DNA of 64,000 bases. Source: Sulfoacidibacillus ferrooxidans (GTDB lineage Bacteria > Bacillota > Bacilli > Alicyclobacillales > SLC66). Position 1 is the first letter of the stretch. Each line of letters starts with the position of its first letter. Below are positions 54,224-64,000 of this stretch, one piece after another. The translations under genes and the position numbers were made by a program. The notes beneath the pieces were generated by a model. That model made no database searches and had not been told where the DNA came from. It saw nothing but the letters and a program-made list of their open reading frames with translations. The stretch covers positions 868,001 through 932,000 of the forward strand of contig NZ_JALBUF010000001.1 of the NCBI RefSeq assembly GCF_022606465.1. Reading direction: 5' to 3'.

Positions 54224-56554
54224 CTAATTGTCCCTCGAATTTGCAATAATGTACAAATCCACAAAATCGGCATGTGCTAACACATAATCGATTGGATTGC
54301 CCTGCATTCTCTTCAGTAAATTGATAGGTGGTAAAGGTTGGCCGGTTACAAATTGCGAGATTCCAAGCTCTTCAGCCACAGCGACAATGGTAGCGCCCAC
54401 TCCCTGATCCAATGCCTTACGGGTAATAAAGGTGGCTTCAAATTGCTCGCTTAACTTCTGTATGCGTTCCAAATCTCTTCTATCCTCATCTGACATCGCC
54501 TCTTGCGAGAGAACAACGAGTACCCATAACTGCGCCTGTAGCCGATCGGCTAATCGCCATCCTCTTCGAATTAATTTTTCCGAATGTGGACGATGGTTAA
54601 CAGCCACAAGAATTCGCTCTGTTTTATTTCCTTCAGGGTCATTTTTCTCTAATTCACGATCTAACCGTTGATCCACATCATCTGCAACCTCAAGTAAAGC
54701 AACCTCACGCAGTGCAGCCAAATTGCCAATTTGAAAAAAATTATCAAGTGCACGTTGTATCTTATCACCTGTATAGATTTTTCCACTCTTTAAACGCTGT
54801 TGCAGTGTCTCTGGTGTTACATCGATCAACTTGACCTCTCGAGCAAGTTTCATAAACCAATCTGGTACACGTTCGCGAACTTTAATCCCTGTAATATGTT
54901 CTACTTTATCGTGTAAACTCTCTAGATGTTGAATATTCACTGCAGTGACTACATTAATTCCATGATCAAGTAAATATTCAATATCCTGATATCTTTTCTC
55001 GCGTACACTTCCTGGGACGTTGGAATGAGCTAATTCATCGATGAGAACGATACCTGGTTTACGCTTTAAAATAGCTTCAACATCGAGATCCTCATATACT
55101 CTATCTAAAAATCGATGCATCCGTTTAGAGAGTATCTCTAAACCCTCAATCTGTGCCTCAGTTTCAATTCGCCCATGCGTCTCTATCAGTCCAATAACGA
55201 CATCTTTTCCGCGCCGCTTCCAATCATGTGCATCTCGTAACATTTTATACGTTTTCCCAACACCAGGGGCCGCCCCTACATAAATAGTAAGCTGACCTCG
55301 TCGTCGAACGTCCGATTTGTACTCTTGTGCTTCCACTGACGATACAGAAACGCGAGCATTATGACCAACTGCGCAAGATCGATCATCGAGTGAAGTAGTG
55401 TCCTCCTTCCACCCAACAATTCGTACATCGACATACTTCATATTGCGAAGCAAGTAGCGTACAGGCGCATCATTCCATATATGATTCCATCGTTTTGCAT
55501 GAGAAGGCTGACCTATCACAACCTGTGTAACATTTAATCGCTCCGCCGTGTCAATGATTACTTTTCCGACAGAGCGATCATTTTGTGGCTCCAAGATCCA
55601 TTCTGCGGTACAGGATGCTGCCATCTCCCGAAGCTTATCTAGGCGTCCTATATCGCGCTCTTTTAACTGATCTTCCCCTGTATTACAGATAGAGAGAACA
55701 TACAACTCCGCCTTCATGCGCTGTGCCATTCGAAAGCCGCGTTGAACCAGTTGCAAGGCTCTTGGCAAGTAATTGACGCACACCATAATCGTCTCTCTTG
55801 CACCTACAGGACCTGGTATTCGTGAGCGTTCATAAGAACGCTGTAAACGTTCATCGACATCTTCAGCAACCATTCGTAAGGCAAGCTCACGAAGACCAAA
55901 TAGATTCGATTTACGAAAAAAATGCTCCAATGCTTGGTTGATTTTATCTGCAGAATAAATGCTACCGTCTCGCATTCGCTGTCGCAAGGTCTCAGGGGTC
56001 ACATCAATGACTTCAACTTCTTGTGCACGTTTGATAAAAGCGATAGGGATTAACTCTTTTACACGGATTCCCGTAATATCTTCTGCTTCCTCGTGGATTC
56101 CTTCAATATGCTGTACATTAACTGCTGTCAACACAGAAAATCCTTGATCCAGTAGATATTCAACATCCATATAGCGTTTTGGAAAGGTAGAGCCTGGAGC
56201 ATTTGTATGCGCTAACTCATCGATGACCACTACCCCTGGCTTTCTAGCACAGATAGCTTGCACATTGACCTCTTCAAAACGTCTACCTCGATAGTGCACA
56301 ATGCGTCTTGGAATGATCTCAAGACTCCCCAACTGTTCCTTTGTTTCTGGGCGCTCATGTGTATCAATATATCCAATCACTACATCAACGCCACGTTCGC
56401 GCAAGCGATTAGCTTCTGCTAGCATCGTGTATGTTTTGCCTACTCCTGGAGCTGCACCAATAAAAAGTTTTAGTTCACTATCTGTATTCCCTGAAATTGA
56501 AGTATTTGTGGTTTGTCGAGATTCTCGCGTTTGCTCTTCCTCTTCTCGTTTCAA
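54224..56554 (-). CDS. KdpD N-terminal sensor protein with tandem duplicated KdpD-USP modules, no kinase domain
   Basis: 776 residues. Module A: KdpD domain (28-240, Walker A GAAPGVGKT 33-41, VVVIDELAHTN) plus universal-stress domain (about 250-370). Module B repeats these: KdpD (about 415-625, GAAPGVGKTY, LIDELAHSN) plus USP (about 645-770). The two copies are roughly half identical by eye. There is no transmembrane region or histidine kinase; those are encoded separately at 62073-63623. KdpD N-terminal domains bind ATP and sense K+ signals; c-di-AMP binding motifs of the staphylococcal type are not evident. Last gene of the kdp operon, 24 bases from kdpC. Confidence 0.85.
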   Translation of the reverse strand: MKREEEEQTRESRQTTNTSISGNTDSELKLFIGAAPGVGKTYTMLAEANRLRERGVDVVIGYIDTHERPETKEQLGSLEIIPRRIVHYRGRRFEEVNVQAICARKPGVVVIDELAHTNAPGSTFPKRYMDVEYLLDQGFSVLTAVNVQHIEGIHEEAEDITGIRVKELIPIAFIKRAQEVEVIDVTPETLRQRMRDGSIYSADKINQALEHFFRKSNLFGLRELALRMVAEDVDERLQRSYERSRIPGPVGARETIMVCVNYLPRALQLVQRGFRMAQRMKAELYVLSICNTGEDQLKERDIGRLDKLREMAASCTAEWILEPQNDRSVGKVIIDTAERLNVTQVVIGQPSHAKRWNHIWNDAPVRYLLRNMKYVDVRIVGWKEDTTSLDDRSCAVGHNARVSVSSVEAQEYKSDVRRRGQLTIYVGAAPGVGKTYKMLRDAHDWKRRGKDVVIGLIETHGRIETEAQIEGLEILSKRMHRFLDRVYEDLDVEAILKRKPGIVLIDELAHSNVPGSVREKRYQDIEYLLDHGINVVTAVNIQHLESLHDKVEHITGIKVRERVPDWFMKLAREVKLIDVTPETLQQRLKSGKIYTGDKIQRALDNFFQIGNLAALREVALLEVADDVDQRLDRELEKNDPEGNKTERILVAVNHRPHSEKLIRRGWRLADRLQAQLWVLVVLSQEAMSDEDRRDLERIQKLSEQFEATFITRKALDQGVGATIVAVAEELGISQFVTGQPLPPINLLKRMQGNPIDYVLAHADFVDLYIIANSRDN

Positions 56555-56578
56555 GCGCCATCACCCGCTTTTTATCGA

Positions 56579-57148
56579 TCATCGTCCAGTACGTTTTACA
56601 ATCTCCATGTTCAATTGCATTACATTCACCATAGGCTCTCCCCAAATACCAAGTGTGCGTCCTTCCGTATACGTAGCAATCAGTCCCTTTAAATACGAGT
56701 TGCTGAGTCCCGTGGCTCTAGCAATGCGCGGTACCTGAATAAGCGCATCTGGTATCGAAATATCAGGGTCAAGTCCAGAAGCAGACGATTCAACCATCTC
56801 AGTTGGAATCTGGGAGACCGTTGTACCAGGGTTCTCTTTCAACACCACGTGCAGACTATGGCGAATGGCTGCGATAAGCGCAGGATTAGTAGGCCCAAGA
56901 TTCGATCCGCCAGAATTATTGCCTTCGTAATGTACAGCAGATGGACGTGGATGAAAAAGCCAAGGTACAGTTGTTTCTTGCGCAATCAATTGTGATCCTA
57001 CGACTTGTCCTCGCCACATTACCATGCTCCCTTTGGCCTGATAGGGAAAGAGGAGATTGCCTATACCTGTGATGACTAATGGATAGATCAACCCTAACAA
57101 AAGAGCAAAAACAATGGTAAAACGCAAAGAACGCCAAAAGTTAATCAT
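56579..57148 (-). CDS. kdpC: Potassium-transporting ATPase subunit C
   Basis: 189 residues. One N-terminal helix (LRFTIVFALLLGLIYPLVITGIGNLLFP) and the KdpC domain: GQVVGSQLIAQ, FHPRPSA, SGLDPDISIPDALIQVPRIAR. ATG at 57148 with GGAGGT 8 bases upstream; an in-frame start at 57220 adds 24 unlikely residues and overlaps kdpB. Confidence 0.95.
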   Translation of the reverse strand: MINFWRSLRFTIVFALLLGLIYPLVITGIGNLLFPYQAKGSMVMWRGQVVGSQLIAQETTVPWLFHPRPSAVHYEGNNSGGSNLGPTNPALIAAIRHSLHVVLKENPGTTVSQIPTEMVESSASGLDPDISIPDALIQVPRIARATGLSNSYLKGLIATYTEGRTLGIWGEPMVNVMQLNMEIVKRTGR

Positions 57149-57203
57149 TTTTATCAACCTCCACAGACACACCGTCACAAACACATGTACAATGGCTATT
57201 TCA

Positions 57204-59249
57204 CTAATGAGCAAATCCAAGTGCTGTAATCAGGAGATCAATGAGCTTAATTGCTATAAATGGTGCAATAACGCCACCTGCCCCATATAACAACAAATTG
57301 CGAAGTAACATGGAAGTGGCACTCATTGGACGATACTTGACACCCTTCATAGCTAGTGGGATCAGCATCGGTATAATAATTGCATTGAAAATTAACGCAG
57401 ATAAAATCGCACTATGTGGACTAGTCAAATGCATGATATTTAAGGCTTGTAAACTAGGAATCATCACAACGAATATGGCAGGAATAATAGCAAAATACTT
57501 AGCCACGTCATTTGCAATGGAGAAAGTAGTGATTGCACCACGTGTAATAAGCAGTTGCTTACCTATCGATACAACCTCGATCAACTTAGTTGGATCAGAG
57601 TCCAGATCGACCATGTTACCGGCTTCCTTTGCTGCCATAGTCCCTGTATTCATCGCAAGACCCACATCGGCTTGTGCCAGTGCAGGTGCATCATTGGTTC
57701 CATCTCCTGACATAGCGACAAGCTTTCCTAATTCCTGCTCTGTCTTAATCAAGCGCATTTTATCTTCTGGTTTCGCCTCAGCTATAAAATCATCGACCCC
57801 TGCTTCTTTTGCAATGGTAGCTGCTGTTAATGGATTGTCACCTGTGCACATCACCGTTTTAATGCCCATCTTGCGCAGTTCTGCAAAACGTTCACGCATG
57901 CCTGGTTTCACAATATCCTTTAAATAGATCAATCCGTATACATCGTCCCCCAAAATGACAGCCAGTGGTGTGCCGCCTTCTTTGGCAATTCGCTCCGTTT
58001 TCTCAATGAGATCGTTTGGGACTTTTTTTGCATGCTCTTCAACATAACGTGAAATAGAATCGACTGCCCCTTTTCGATAGATAGATCCATCCGCTAAATT
58101 GAGGCCGCTCATTCTTGTATCTGCACTAAACTCTACATTTTCTGCTTGCGTATACTCTTCTCTCGCTAAATGAATACCTCGCTCCTTCGCCAAATCAATC
58201 ACTGAACGCCCCTCAGGAGTTTCGTCAAACAAAGAAGCAATCACGGCGACTTTGATTAACTCTTCTTCTGTATGTTTACCTACTGGGACAAACTCACTAG
58301 CAAGTCGATTACCAATCGTAATCGTACCCGTTTTATCTAAGATGAGCGTATTCACATCACCAGCTGCTTCTACAGCCTTTCCGGATTTAGCGATGACATT
58401 AAATCGAATCACGCGATCCATGCCAGCAATCCCAATAGCGGATAGTAGAGCACCAATTGTCGTAGGAATTAAACACACAAGCAGAGCGATCAACGTCGCA
58501 ATGCCAATTCGTCCATGGGCCATCGGTTCAAGTGTATCGACTACGATGACAAAAATTAATGTAAGTCCTGCCAATAAAACAGACAGCGCCAATTCATTGG
58601 GTGTTTTCTGCCGACTAGCACCTTCTACGAGATTGATCATTTGATCGAGAAATGATTCTCCCGGGTCTACCTTTACTTGAATAATCAATTCATCTGACAA
58701 TAACTTCGTACCACCTGTGACCGAGCTAAAGTCTCCCCCAGCACCGCGAATCACAGGAGCAGATTCCCCTGTAATGGCCGATTCATCCACACTGCCAAGG
58801 CCTTGTAGGACCTCTCCATCAGCAGGAATCATCTCCCCGACCATGACACGAACAATATCCCCTTTACGCAAGGTAGTCGCTGGTACAGACTCATACTCAC
58901 CCGACTGACTTTTGCGATTGGCAGTGAGATCCGTCTTTGCTTTACGTAAAGAATCAGCCTGTGCTTTCCCACGGCCTTCCGCTACCGCTTCAGCAAAATT
59001 GCCAAACAGAACGGTGATTAATAAAATAATGGTAACGACAATATCATACGCTCTTTGCCCAGGATGTCTCACCCCACCAAAAATAACAGGATCAAGAGAT
59101 AAAACAAGTGTAATAAAGAACCCTATCTCTACGATGAACATGACGGGATTCCTTACAAGAAAACGTGGATCCAACTTTACAAATGAGTCCCATAGCGCTC
59201 GCGTAACAATGTCGCCGCTCATAGTCTGCGTAGATTGCTTTGCCATCAA
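57204..59249 (-). CDS. kdpB: Potassium-transporting P-type ATPase subunit B
   Basis: 681 residues. Phosphorylation site [17 protein letters not shown] actuator motif, [16 protein letters not shown] hinge. Catalyses ATP-driven K+ uptake in the KdpFABC complex. Confidence 0.97.
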   Translation of the reverse strand: MMAKQSTQTMSGDIVTRALWDSFVKLDPRFLVRNPVMFIVEIGFFITLVLSLDPVIFGGVRHPGQRAYDIVVTIILLITVLFGNFAEAVAEGRGKAQADSLRKAKTDLTANRKSQSGEYESVPATTLRKGDIVRVMVGEMIPADGEVLQGLGSVDESAITGESAPVIRGAGGDFSSVTGGTKLLSDELIIQVKVDPGESFLDQMINLVEGASRQKTPNELALSVLLAGLTLIFVIVVDTLEPMAHGRIGIATLIALLVCLIPTTIGALLSAIGIAGMDRVIRFNVIAKSGKAVEAAGDVNTLILDKTGTITIGNRLASEFVPVGKHTEEELIKVAVIASLFDETPEGRSVIDLAKERGIHLAREEYTQAENVEFSADTRMSGLNLADGSIYRKGAVDSISRYVEEHAKKVPNDLIEKTERIAKEGGTPLAVILGDDVYGLIYLKDIVKPGMRERFAELRKMGIKTVMCTGDNPLTAATIAKEAGVDDFIAEAKPEDKMRLIKTEQELGKLVAMSGDGTNDAPALAQADVGLAMNTGTMAAKEAGNMVDLDSDPTKLIEVVSIGKQLLITRGAITTFSIANDVAKYFAIIPAIFVVMIPSLQALNIMHLTSPHSAILSALIFNAIIIPMLIPLAMKGVKYRPMSATSMLLRNLLLYGAGGVIAPFIAIKLIDLLITALGFAH

Positions 59250-59268
59250 ACGATGTCCCCTTTTTCCC

Positions 59269-60975
59269 CTAATGCCTTGTCAAGTGGCTTAGCATTTGAA
59301 ACTGTTCGCCAATTGGTCCAATAGCCAAAGCTGGAAAGAAAGTAAGCGCTCCAACAATGACAAACACAGCAACAAATACGGAACCAAATGCAAATGTATC
59401 TGTTCGCAAAGTCCCCACACTTTCAGGAATAACCGATTTTTTCACCAAGGAGCCAGCAATGGCAAACATAGCGATAATCGATACATATCGCCCAAGAAGC
59501 ATGACGACACCAAGAACCACGTTATAAAATACTGTGTTTCCATTTAAACCCGCAAAAGCAGAACCATTATTAGCAGCCGCGCTCGTAAATGCATATAGCA
59601 CCTCTGTAAATCCATGAAGTCCAGGATTTAACATCGATGATGTCCCAACTTTCGTAATCACGGCAATTGCAGTAGGTACAAGGATAATAAACGGGTGAAC
59701 AAGCATTGCTGCAGTCGCTAATTTAATTTCGCGAGCTTCAATTTTTTTGCCAAAGATTTCAGGCGTACGTCCAACCATTAATCCAGACAAAAATACGGTA
59801 ATCATAAGAAACATTAAAATATTTAATAACCCAACGCCATCTCCGCCAAACACAAGATTAAACATCATGAAAAGAAGTGGCACAAGACCGCTAATTGGCA
59901 TAAGACTATCGTGCATCGAACTGACAGCACCTGTCGTAAATGCAGTTGTCATCGCAACAAATACACTACTTAACGCCGGTCCAAAGCGCCATTCTTTCCC
60001 CTCCATATTGGGTCCGGTTAACCCAAGTGCTTGATGAACCAATGGATTTCCAACTGCCTCATTGGCATATACGATAAATGCACCAATCACAAGAATTCCT
60101 GTCAATAATACATACAAGACTGTAGCTTGCCGTCGGTTGGCAATGAATTTTCCGAAGGTTGAAATCATAGCAACAGGAATTACGCCCATCGCGATCATTT
60201 CTAACACTGAAGTGAGTGCAGTAGGATCTTCAAATGGATGTGCAGAGTTGGCATTAAAAAATCCACCACCATCTGTTCCTAATTGTTTAATGGATTCCAG
60301 AGAGGCTACAGGTCCACGTGAAATGGTCTGTGTTGCCCCTTGCAGAGTATGAGCTATTTGGGCGCCAAGTAGTGTCTGTGGTACTCCCATTCCAATTAAT
60401 ACAAGCGAAAAAATTACAGCAAACGGCAAAAGAATGCGCGTGTGGACCTTAATAAAGTCCACCCAAAAGTTACCTAGCGTGTCCGAGCGATGACCAATGA
60501 GTCCGCGAACAAATGCTATGGCCGCAACAATGCCCGTAGCAGCAGAGGTAAACTGTAGGTACGTAATCGCAAGCATTTGACCTAAATACGACATTGATTG
60601 TTCGCCAGAATAATTTTGCCAATCAGTATTTGTAATAAAACTTGTAGCTGTATTAAAAGCTAAGTCCCAACTCATACCTGGTGCATGGGTTAGATTGAGT
60701 GGAAGAACACCTTGTAGGCGAAAGATAAAATATGCAAAAATCATCATCATAAAATTCACTAACATCAATGCTCTAAGATAAGCTTTCCAATCCATTTGTA
60801 CAGAAGAATTGACTCCAACTAGTTTGTAGAGCAGTCGCTCTACAGGATCAAATGCAGGTTCAAACAAACTTCTAGCGCCCGTAAATACGCGATGAATATA
60901 TCCCCCAAGGGAAATTCCTAATACTAATACGATGGCAATTACGGCTAAAATCCCAATCGAGCCAACGACTGTCAA
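59269..60975 (-). CDS. kdpA: Potassium-transporting ATPase subunit A
   Basis: 568 residues, ten helices. K+ selectivity loops: [41 protein letters not shown] and [13 protein letters not shown]. Follows kdpF by 40 bases. Confidence 0.97.
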   Translation of the reverse strand: MTVVGSIGILAVIAIVLVLGISLGGYIHRVFTGARSLFEPAFDPVERLLYKLVGVNSSVQMDWKAYLRALMLVNFMMMIFAYFIFRLQGVLPLNLTHAPGMSWDLAFNTATSFITNTDWQNYSGEQSMSYLGQMLAITYLQFTSAATGIVAAIAFVRGLIGHRSDTLGNFWVDFIKVHTRILLPFAVIFSLVLIGMGVPQTLLGAQIAHTLQGATQTISRGPVASLESIKQLGTDGGGFFNANSAHPFEDPTALTSVLEMIAMGVIPVAMISTFGKFIANRRQATVLYVLLTGILVIGAFIVYANEAVGNPLVHQALGLTGPNMEGKEWRFGPALSSVFVAMTTAFTTGAVSSMHDSLMPISGLVPLLFMMFNLVFGGDGVGLLNILMFLMITVFLSGLMVGRTPEIFGKKIEAREIKLATAAMLVHPFIILVPTAIAVITKVGTSSMLNPGLHGFTEVLYAFTSAAANNGSAFAGLNGNTVFYNVVLGVVMLLGRYVSIIAMFAIAGSLVKKSVIPESVGTLRTDTFAFGSVFVAVFVIVGALTFFPALAIGPIGEQFQMLSHLTRH

Positions 60976-61015
60976 TCCAAATCACTCCCAATAAACCTGA
61001 ATTGCAAATATTCTT

Positions 61016-61093
61016 TTAGAATTTTTCTGGATGGAAAATAACATAAGTTAAATACACAATCATGCACGCTGAGATGACAAGTAGCACCCACAT
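61016..61093 (-). CDS. kdpF: KdpF micropeptide
   Basis: 25 residues, mostly one membrane helix, ending with the KdpF-typical FHPEKF. ATG at 61093 with AGGAGG overlapping the previous peptide's stop. Stabilises KdpABC. Confidence 0.85.
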   Translation of the reverse strand: MWVLLVISACMIVYLTYVIFHPEKF

Positions 61094-61105
61094 ATTGATA
61101 TCCTC

Positions 61106-61189
61106 CTAAGCTTTATCAAATGCTCGAAATAACACATACAATAATCCGAACACCGCAAAAAACAATACTAGAGAAATGAGATTCCCCAT
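61106..61189 (-). CDS. 27-aa membrane micropeptide heading the kdp operon
   Basis: One helix (LISLVLFFAVFGLLYVLF) and basic end RAFDKA. ATG 61189 with GGGGGAA. Stop TAG is 12 bases before kdpF. Similar extra small genes precede kdpA in Clostridium acetobutylicum (kdpZ, kdpY), as I recall. Not itself KdpF-like at the C-terminus. Confidence 0.65.
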   Translation of the reverse strand: MGNLISLVLFFAVFGLLYVLFRAFDKA

Positions 61190-61295
61190 GACTGTTCCCC
61201 CATTTCGCATATGAATATAGTTGTTCCCGTATACATCTACCTAATTCATTAAGTAAACGTGCTATATACTTTGAAATGAATGCAACAAAATTGAT

Positions 61296-61313
61296 TGTAC
61301 GTCTGATGTACGT
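61296..61313 (-). promoter_or_regulatory. Candidate KdpE operator: 7-bp direct repeats, 11-bp period
   Basis: TGTACGT at 61296-61302 and 61307-61313 on the plus strand (ACGTACA on the coding strand), one helical turn apart, in the 222-base gap before the kdp micropeptide. The rest of this gap shows AT-rich sequence and a possible TATATT -10 near 61210. Confidence 0.4.
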
Positions 61314-61411
61314 AAAAATAATCAATGATAATGGCTATTGTTATGTAAAAAGAATCTAAAAATGCAGGTTACTACTCGTTACCAAAATAGATTTTGCTGG
61401 TTGGAATACAG

Positions 61412-62098
61412 TTACGTAAAATCAACAAAACGATACCCTATTCCAGGCTCCGTCAAGATGAGCACTGGTCGTGTTGGATCATTTTCCAACTTTTTTCGCA
61501 AATGGCCAATGTATACGCGTAAATAATGGGCTGTCGCTTCTGAAGGATGCCCACCCCAAACTTTATTCACTAGCTGATGGTGTGTCATTACGCGACCCGT
61601 ATGAAGAGCAAGTACTTTTAATAAATCGTATTCAATCGGAGTGAGTCGAATCACTTGACCTTGTTTTTCAACTGTTCTACGCGCAATATCAATCTTCACA
61701 TCGCCAATCTGTAGTAGTGGTTCACTAGTGGTATGCGTAGAATGTCGTAGAGCAACGCGGATACGCGCTACAAGTTCGCCGATGGCAAATGGCTTTGTCA
61801 TATAATCATCCGCACCAGAATCAAGAAGATGCACGGTTTCTGCCTCATTATCACGAACCGTTACAATAATAATAGGCACCTCTGACCACTCGCGAATTTG
61901 TCGTAATACCTCTGATCCTTCCATATCAGGCAATCCAAGATCAAGAATAACTAGATCCGGACGTTCCATAGCCACTCCCACGATTCCATTGGAACCAGTC
62001 GTTTCTTCGTGCACTAAAAATCCATGTGACTGTAGTGTTACCCTAAGTAGCTTGCGTATTTGCTGCTCATCGTCAATAACCAGAATTTTGGCACCCAA
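61412..62098 (-). CDS. kdpE: Response regulator KdpE
   Basis: 228 residues: receiver domain ([13 protein letters not shown]; phospho-Asp in LVILDLGLP near residue 52; TVRD; K in TKPF) and OmpR winged helix (LTPIEYDLLKVLALHTGRVMTHHQLVNKVWG). TTG at 62098 has GAGG upstream; the frame is open to 62122. Overlaps the kinase by 26 bases. Activates kdp under K+ limitation (family knowledge). Confidence 0.93.
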   Translation of the reverse strand: MGAKILVIDDEQQIRKLLRVTLQSHGFLVHEETTGSNGIVGVAMERPDLVILDLGLPDMEGSEVLRQIREWSEVPIIIVTVRDNEAETVHLLDSGADDYMTKPFAIGELVARIRVALRHSTHTTSEPLLQIGDVKIDIARRTVEKQGQVIRLTPIEYDLLKVLALHTGRVMTHHQLVNKVWGGHPSEATAHYLRVYIGHLRKKLENDPTRPVLILTEPGIGYRFVDFT

Positions 62099-63623
62099 AG
62101 TCGCTTTCCTCACCTTCTCCAATAGGCAGATAAATGATCATTTGCGTGCCATAGTCACCCCTGCGTTTAGCTGAGATCGCTCCTCCATGTGCCTCTATAA
62201 TTCCTTTACATATGGCCAATCCAAGACCAGTACCAGGAATACGTTTGGCTGACTCTGACCGATAAAACTTATCAAAAACCTTAGTCTCATCTCCCAGTGA
62301 AATGCCTATGCCTTCATCGCATATATCTAAAACAACAACGTCATCCTCTACTCTTACATCAATAAAAATCTGACTCCCCTCATCAGAGTATTTAACCGCA
62401 TTACTCAAAATATTGACAAGCACCTGTTCAATGAGTACATCATCTACATAAAGTGAGGGTAGATCAGGTTGCATGTGTACATTCACTGTACGACTTGTAA
62501 GTGGATCTTGTAATTGCCTAAATACCACACCAAGAATGTCCATGATGTCACAAACATGTCGTTGCAAAGACAGCATACCACTTTCGATGCGAACCATGCC
62601 AAGCAAATTAGTCACTAATCGATTCATTCTCATAGCACTATCGCGAATGGTAAAGAGTAATTCGCGCTCATCGATGGCACTAAGTACTCTCTCTTGTTCA
62701 ATCATCCCTGTAACAGATCCAATAATGCCTGCAAGTGGCGTACGAAGTTCATGTGAAATAGAATCGAGTAACACGGTGCGAAGTCGTTCCGATTCTGCAG
62801 ATAGACGTGCAAGCTGAGCTTCCTTGCCTAACCGAATCCGCGCTATCGTCGTAGCAGAAAGTACAACAAACGCATCGATAAGGCGTTGTTTTTGTTGAAT
62901 AAGCCCTTCATGCAATGATGTGGTATCGACAACGAAGACTCCAAGTGTCATACTCTCTGTCTGTAGTGGGATATATCTTTTTGAATCGCTAGTATAATCA
63001 TCCATTTCACGACCAGCAACCTTCCCATGCTGTAAGACGAAACGACATAGTTCTAGATCCAATGGTATACGATCTACATGTATGTTCTTTCTATCTACAT
63101 GAGTAGCTTCTGATCCAACTTCGTAACTGCCATGTACAGATAACTCTTCATTTTGAGGAAGGACAATCCAAACGGGTAAACACAACGTACTCGCCACATG
63201 GCTCACAATAATCTCAACGAGCTCGTCCACATCACTTACGCCAGTTGTTTGTCTACTCAGATCATATAAACCCTCTAACTCTAACTCACGTATTTTGGAC
63301 TCTCTCACCTGTGCCCTTAGACGTGAAGCAAGTGTTGCCGTCAAAATAGCAACGACTAAAAATACTGCGAACGAGATCAGGTAACGCAAATCACTGACTG
63401 AAAAGCTAAATATAGGTGGCACAAAGAAATAATCAAATGCAATAACTCCAACTGCTGCTGCGTAAACAGATGGCCTTAATCCCCATATAACTGCGCTAAA
63501 TAAAACAGGAAGTAAGAAAAGAAGAGCAATATTGGCCAATTGAAAAGAAAGTCCTACCTTCAACAAGACAAAAGTTAACACTGTTAACGCTAAAGTTATA
63601 AGTACGTACGGTTTACTCGTCAT
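62073..63623 (-). CDS. kdpD: KdpD C-terminal half: membrane sensor histidine kinase
   Basis: 516 residues. Four transmembrane helices (about 5-95, DUF4118-like), GAF-like region (about 125-265), HisKA with [17 protein letters not shown], HATPase with [19 protein letters not shown] and [11 protein letters not shown]. The usual KdpD N-terminal ATPase/USP part is absent here and is encoded at 54224-56554. ATG at 63623 overlaps the proA stop by 4 bases. Confidence 0.9.
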   Translation of the reverse strand: MTSKPYVLITLALTVLTFVLLKVGLSFQLANIALLFLLPVLFSAVIWGLRPSVYAAAVGVIAFDYFFVPPIFSFSVSDLRYLISFAVFLVVAILTATLASRLRAQVRESKIRELELEGLYDLSRQTTGVSDVDELVEIIVSHVASTLCLPVWIVLPQNEELSVHGSYEVGSEATHVDRKNIHVDRIPLDLELCRFVLQHGKVAGREMDDYTSDSKRYIPLQTESMTLGVFVVDTTSLHEGLIQQKQRLIDAFVVLSATTIARIRLGKEAQLARLSAESERLRTVLLDSISHELRTPLAGIIGSVTGMIEQERVLSAIDERELLFTIRDSAMRMNRLVTNLLGMVRIESGMLSLQRHVCDIMDILGVVFRQLQDPLTSRTVNVHMQPDLPSLYVDDVLIEQVLVNILSNAVKYSDEGSQIFIDVRVEDDVVVLDICDEGIGISLGDETKVFDKFYRSESAKRIPGTGLGLAICKGIIEAHGGAISAKRRGDYGTQMIIYLPIGEGEESDFGCQNSGY

Positions 63624-64000
63624 CTAATCTGACCATTACCTCTAACCATATATTTGTAGCCTGTCAGTTCACGCAATCCCATGGGCCCACGTGCATGTAA
63701 TTTTTGAGTAGAAATACCGATTTCCGCACCAAATCCGAATTCATATCCATCTGTAAAACGCGTAGAAGCATTATGATATACAGCTGCTGCATCCACAGTT
63801 TGCAAAAATATCTCTGCCGCTTCTATATCTTCTGTGATAATACTTTCCGAATGTCCTGTCCCATATCGCATAATATGGTCGATCGCGTTTTCTAGTGATG
63901 GGACAATCTTTACCGCAAGTGTTAATCCAAGGAACTCCGTTGCATAATCCATGTCTGTAGCCAGTTGTTTAACAAGAAAAACTCCTTCTTCGTATACCAG
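63620..64000 (-). CDS. proA: Gamma-glutamyl phosphate reductase ProA, 5'-truncated by window edge
   Basis: 127 C-terminal residues are present, open to base 64000. [36 protein letters not shown] is ProA-specific and ends [12 protein letters not shown]. Makes glutamate-semialdehyde for proline. Its stop overlaps the start of the KdpD kinase. Confidence 0.95.
   Translation of the reverse strand: MVYEEGVFLVKQLATDMDYATEFLGLTLAVKIVPSLENAIDHIMRYGTGHSESIITEDIEAAEIFLQTVDAAAVYHNASTRFTDGYEFGFGAEIGISTQKLHARGPMGLRELTGYKYMVRGNGQIR

Noticed and set aside
57241-57927. Long plus-strand ORF antisense to kdpB
   Set aside because: A codon-bias shadow of kdpB; no start context or similarity.

Overview
This is a near-origin chromosomal segment of an endospore-forming Firmicute of moderate GC content. 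Gene order from tadA (44.5 kb) leftward to spoIIE (1.8 kb, cut by the window edge) follows the Bacillus subtilis order tadA-scr-dnaX-ebfC-recR-yaaL-bofA ... spoVG-glmU-prs-pth-fin-mfd-spoVT-yabM-yabN-rqcP-yabP-yabQ-divIC-yabR-spoIIE, almost all on the minus strand. The differences from Bacillus (cyanophycin genes, sigK between abrB and metG, a split kdp system) and the protein character suggest an Alicyclobacillaceae-like organism, possibly an acidophile; this taxonomic guess is inference only.

Region by region. 1-2.7 kb: truncated spoIIE with a cluster of Spo0A-box-like cores in its promoter region, divergent from comEB and the small cortex gene cmpA. 2.8-9.2 kb: yabR, divIC, yabQ, yabP, rqcP, hup, yabN/mazG, a SpoVB/YabM-family flippase and spoVT. 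9.2-17.7 kb: prsA-like foldase, mfd, fin, pth, prs, glmU and spoVG. 17.9-24.5 kb: ridA, purR, ispE, an inserted cphB-cphA cyanophycin pair, sspF, and veg with tandem consensus promoters. 24.5-31.7 kb: yabG, a YkuK-family protein, rsmA, rnmV, tatD, metG, intact sigK, abrB. 31.7-37.2 kb: rsmI, yabA, holB, yaaR, darA, tmk, yaaO and gin. 37.4-44.5 kb: a second SpoVB-type flippase, bofA, yaaL, recR, ebfC, dnaX, a sporulation-type sensor kinase, SRP RNA, tRNA-Ser(CGA), tadA. 44.6-54.2 kb is accessory/metabolic: asnB, a guanylate-kinase paralogue, a PaaI-type thioesterase, two tiny membrane proteins, a four-subunit quinol oxidase (qoxABCD-like) and an FMN-dependent alpha-hydroxy-acid oxidase. 54.2-64 kb: potassium and proline stress block: (proA)-kdpD histidine-kinase half-kdpE, then two micropeptides (one is KdpF), kdpA, kdpB, kdpC and a separate protein carrying two tandem copies of the KdpD N-terminal sensor plus USP module.

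Functionally the segment joins DNA replication/repair housekeeping (dnaX, holB, recR, ebfC, yabA, tmk, mfd) with a large set of sporulation genes acting at successive stages (spoIIE, fin, gin, bofA, sigK, spoVT, yabP/Q, cmpA, yabG, sspF). A 155/156-bp MITE-like repeat with inverted ends and 5-bp target duplications occurs twice (17.7 and 39.0 kb), with a 17-bp match to one of its ends at 2.64 kb. No CRISPR array, rRNA, prophage or transposase gene was seen. Apart from the 17621-17947 interval, which holds the repeat, no gene-free stretch exceeds about 260 bases.
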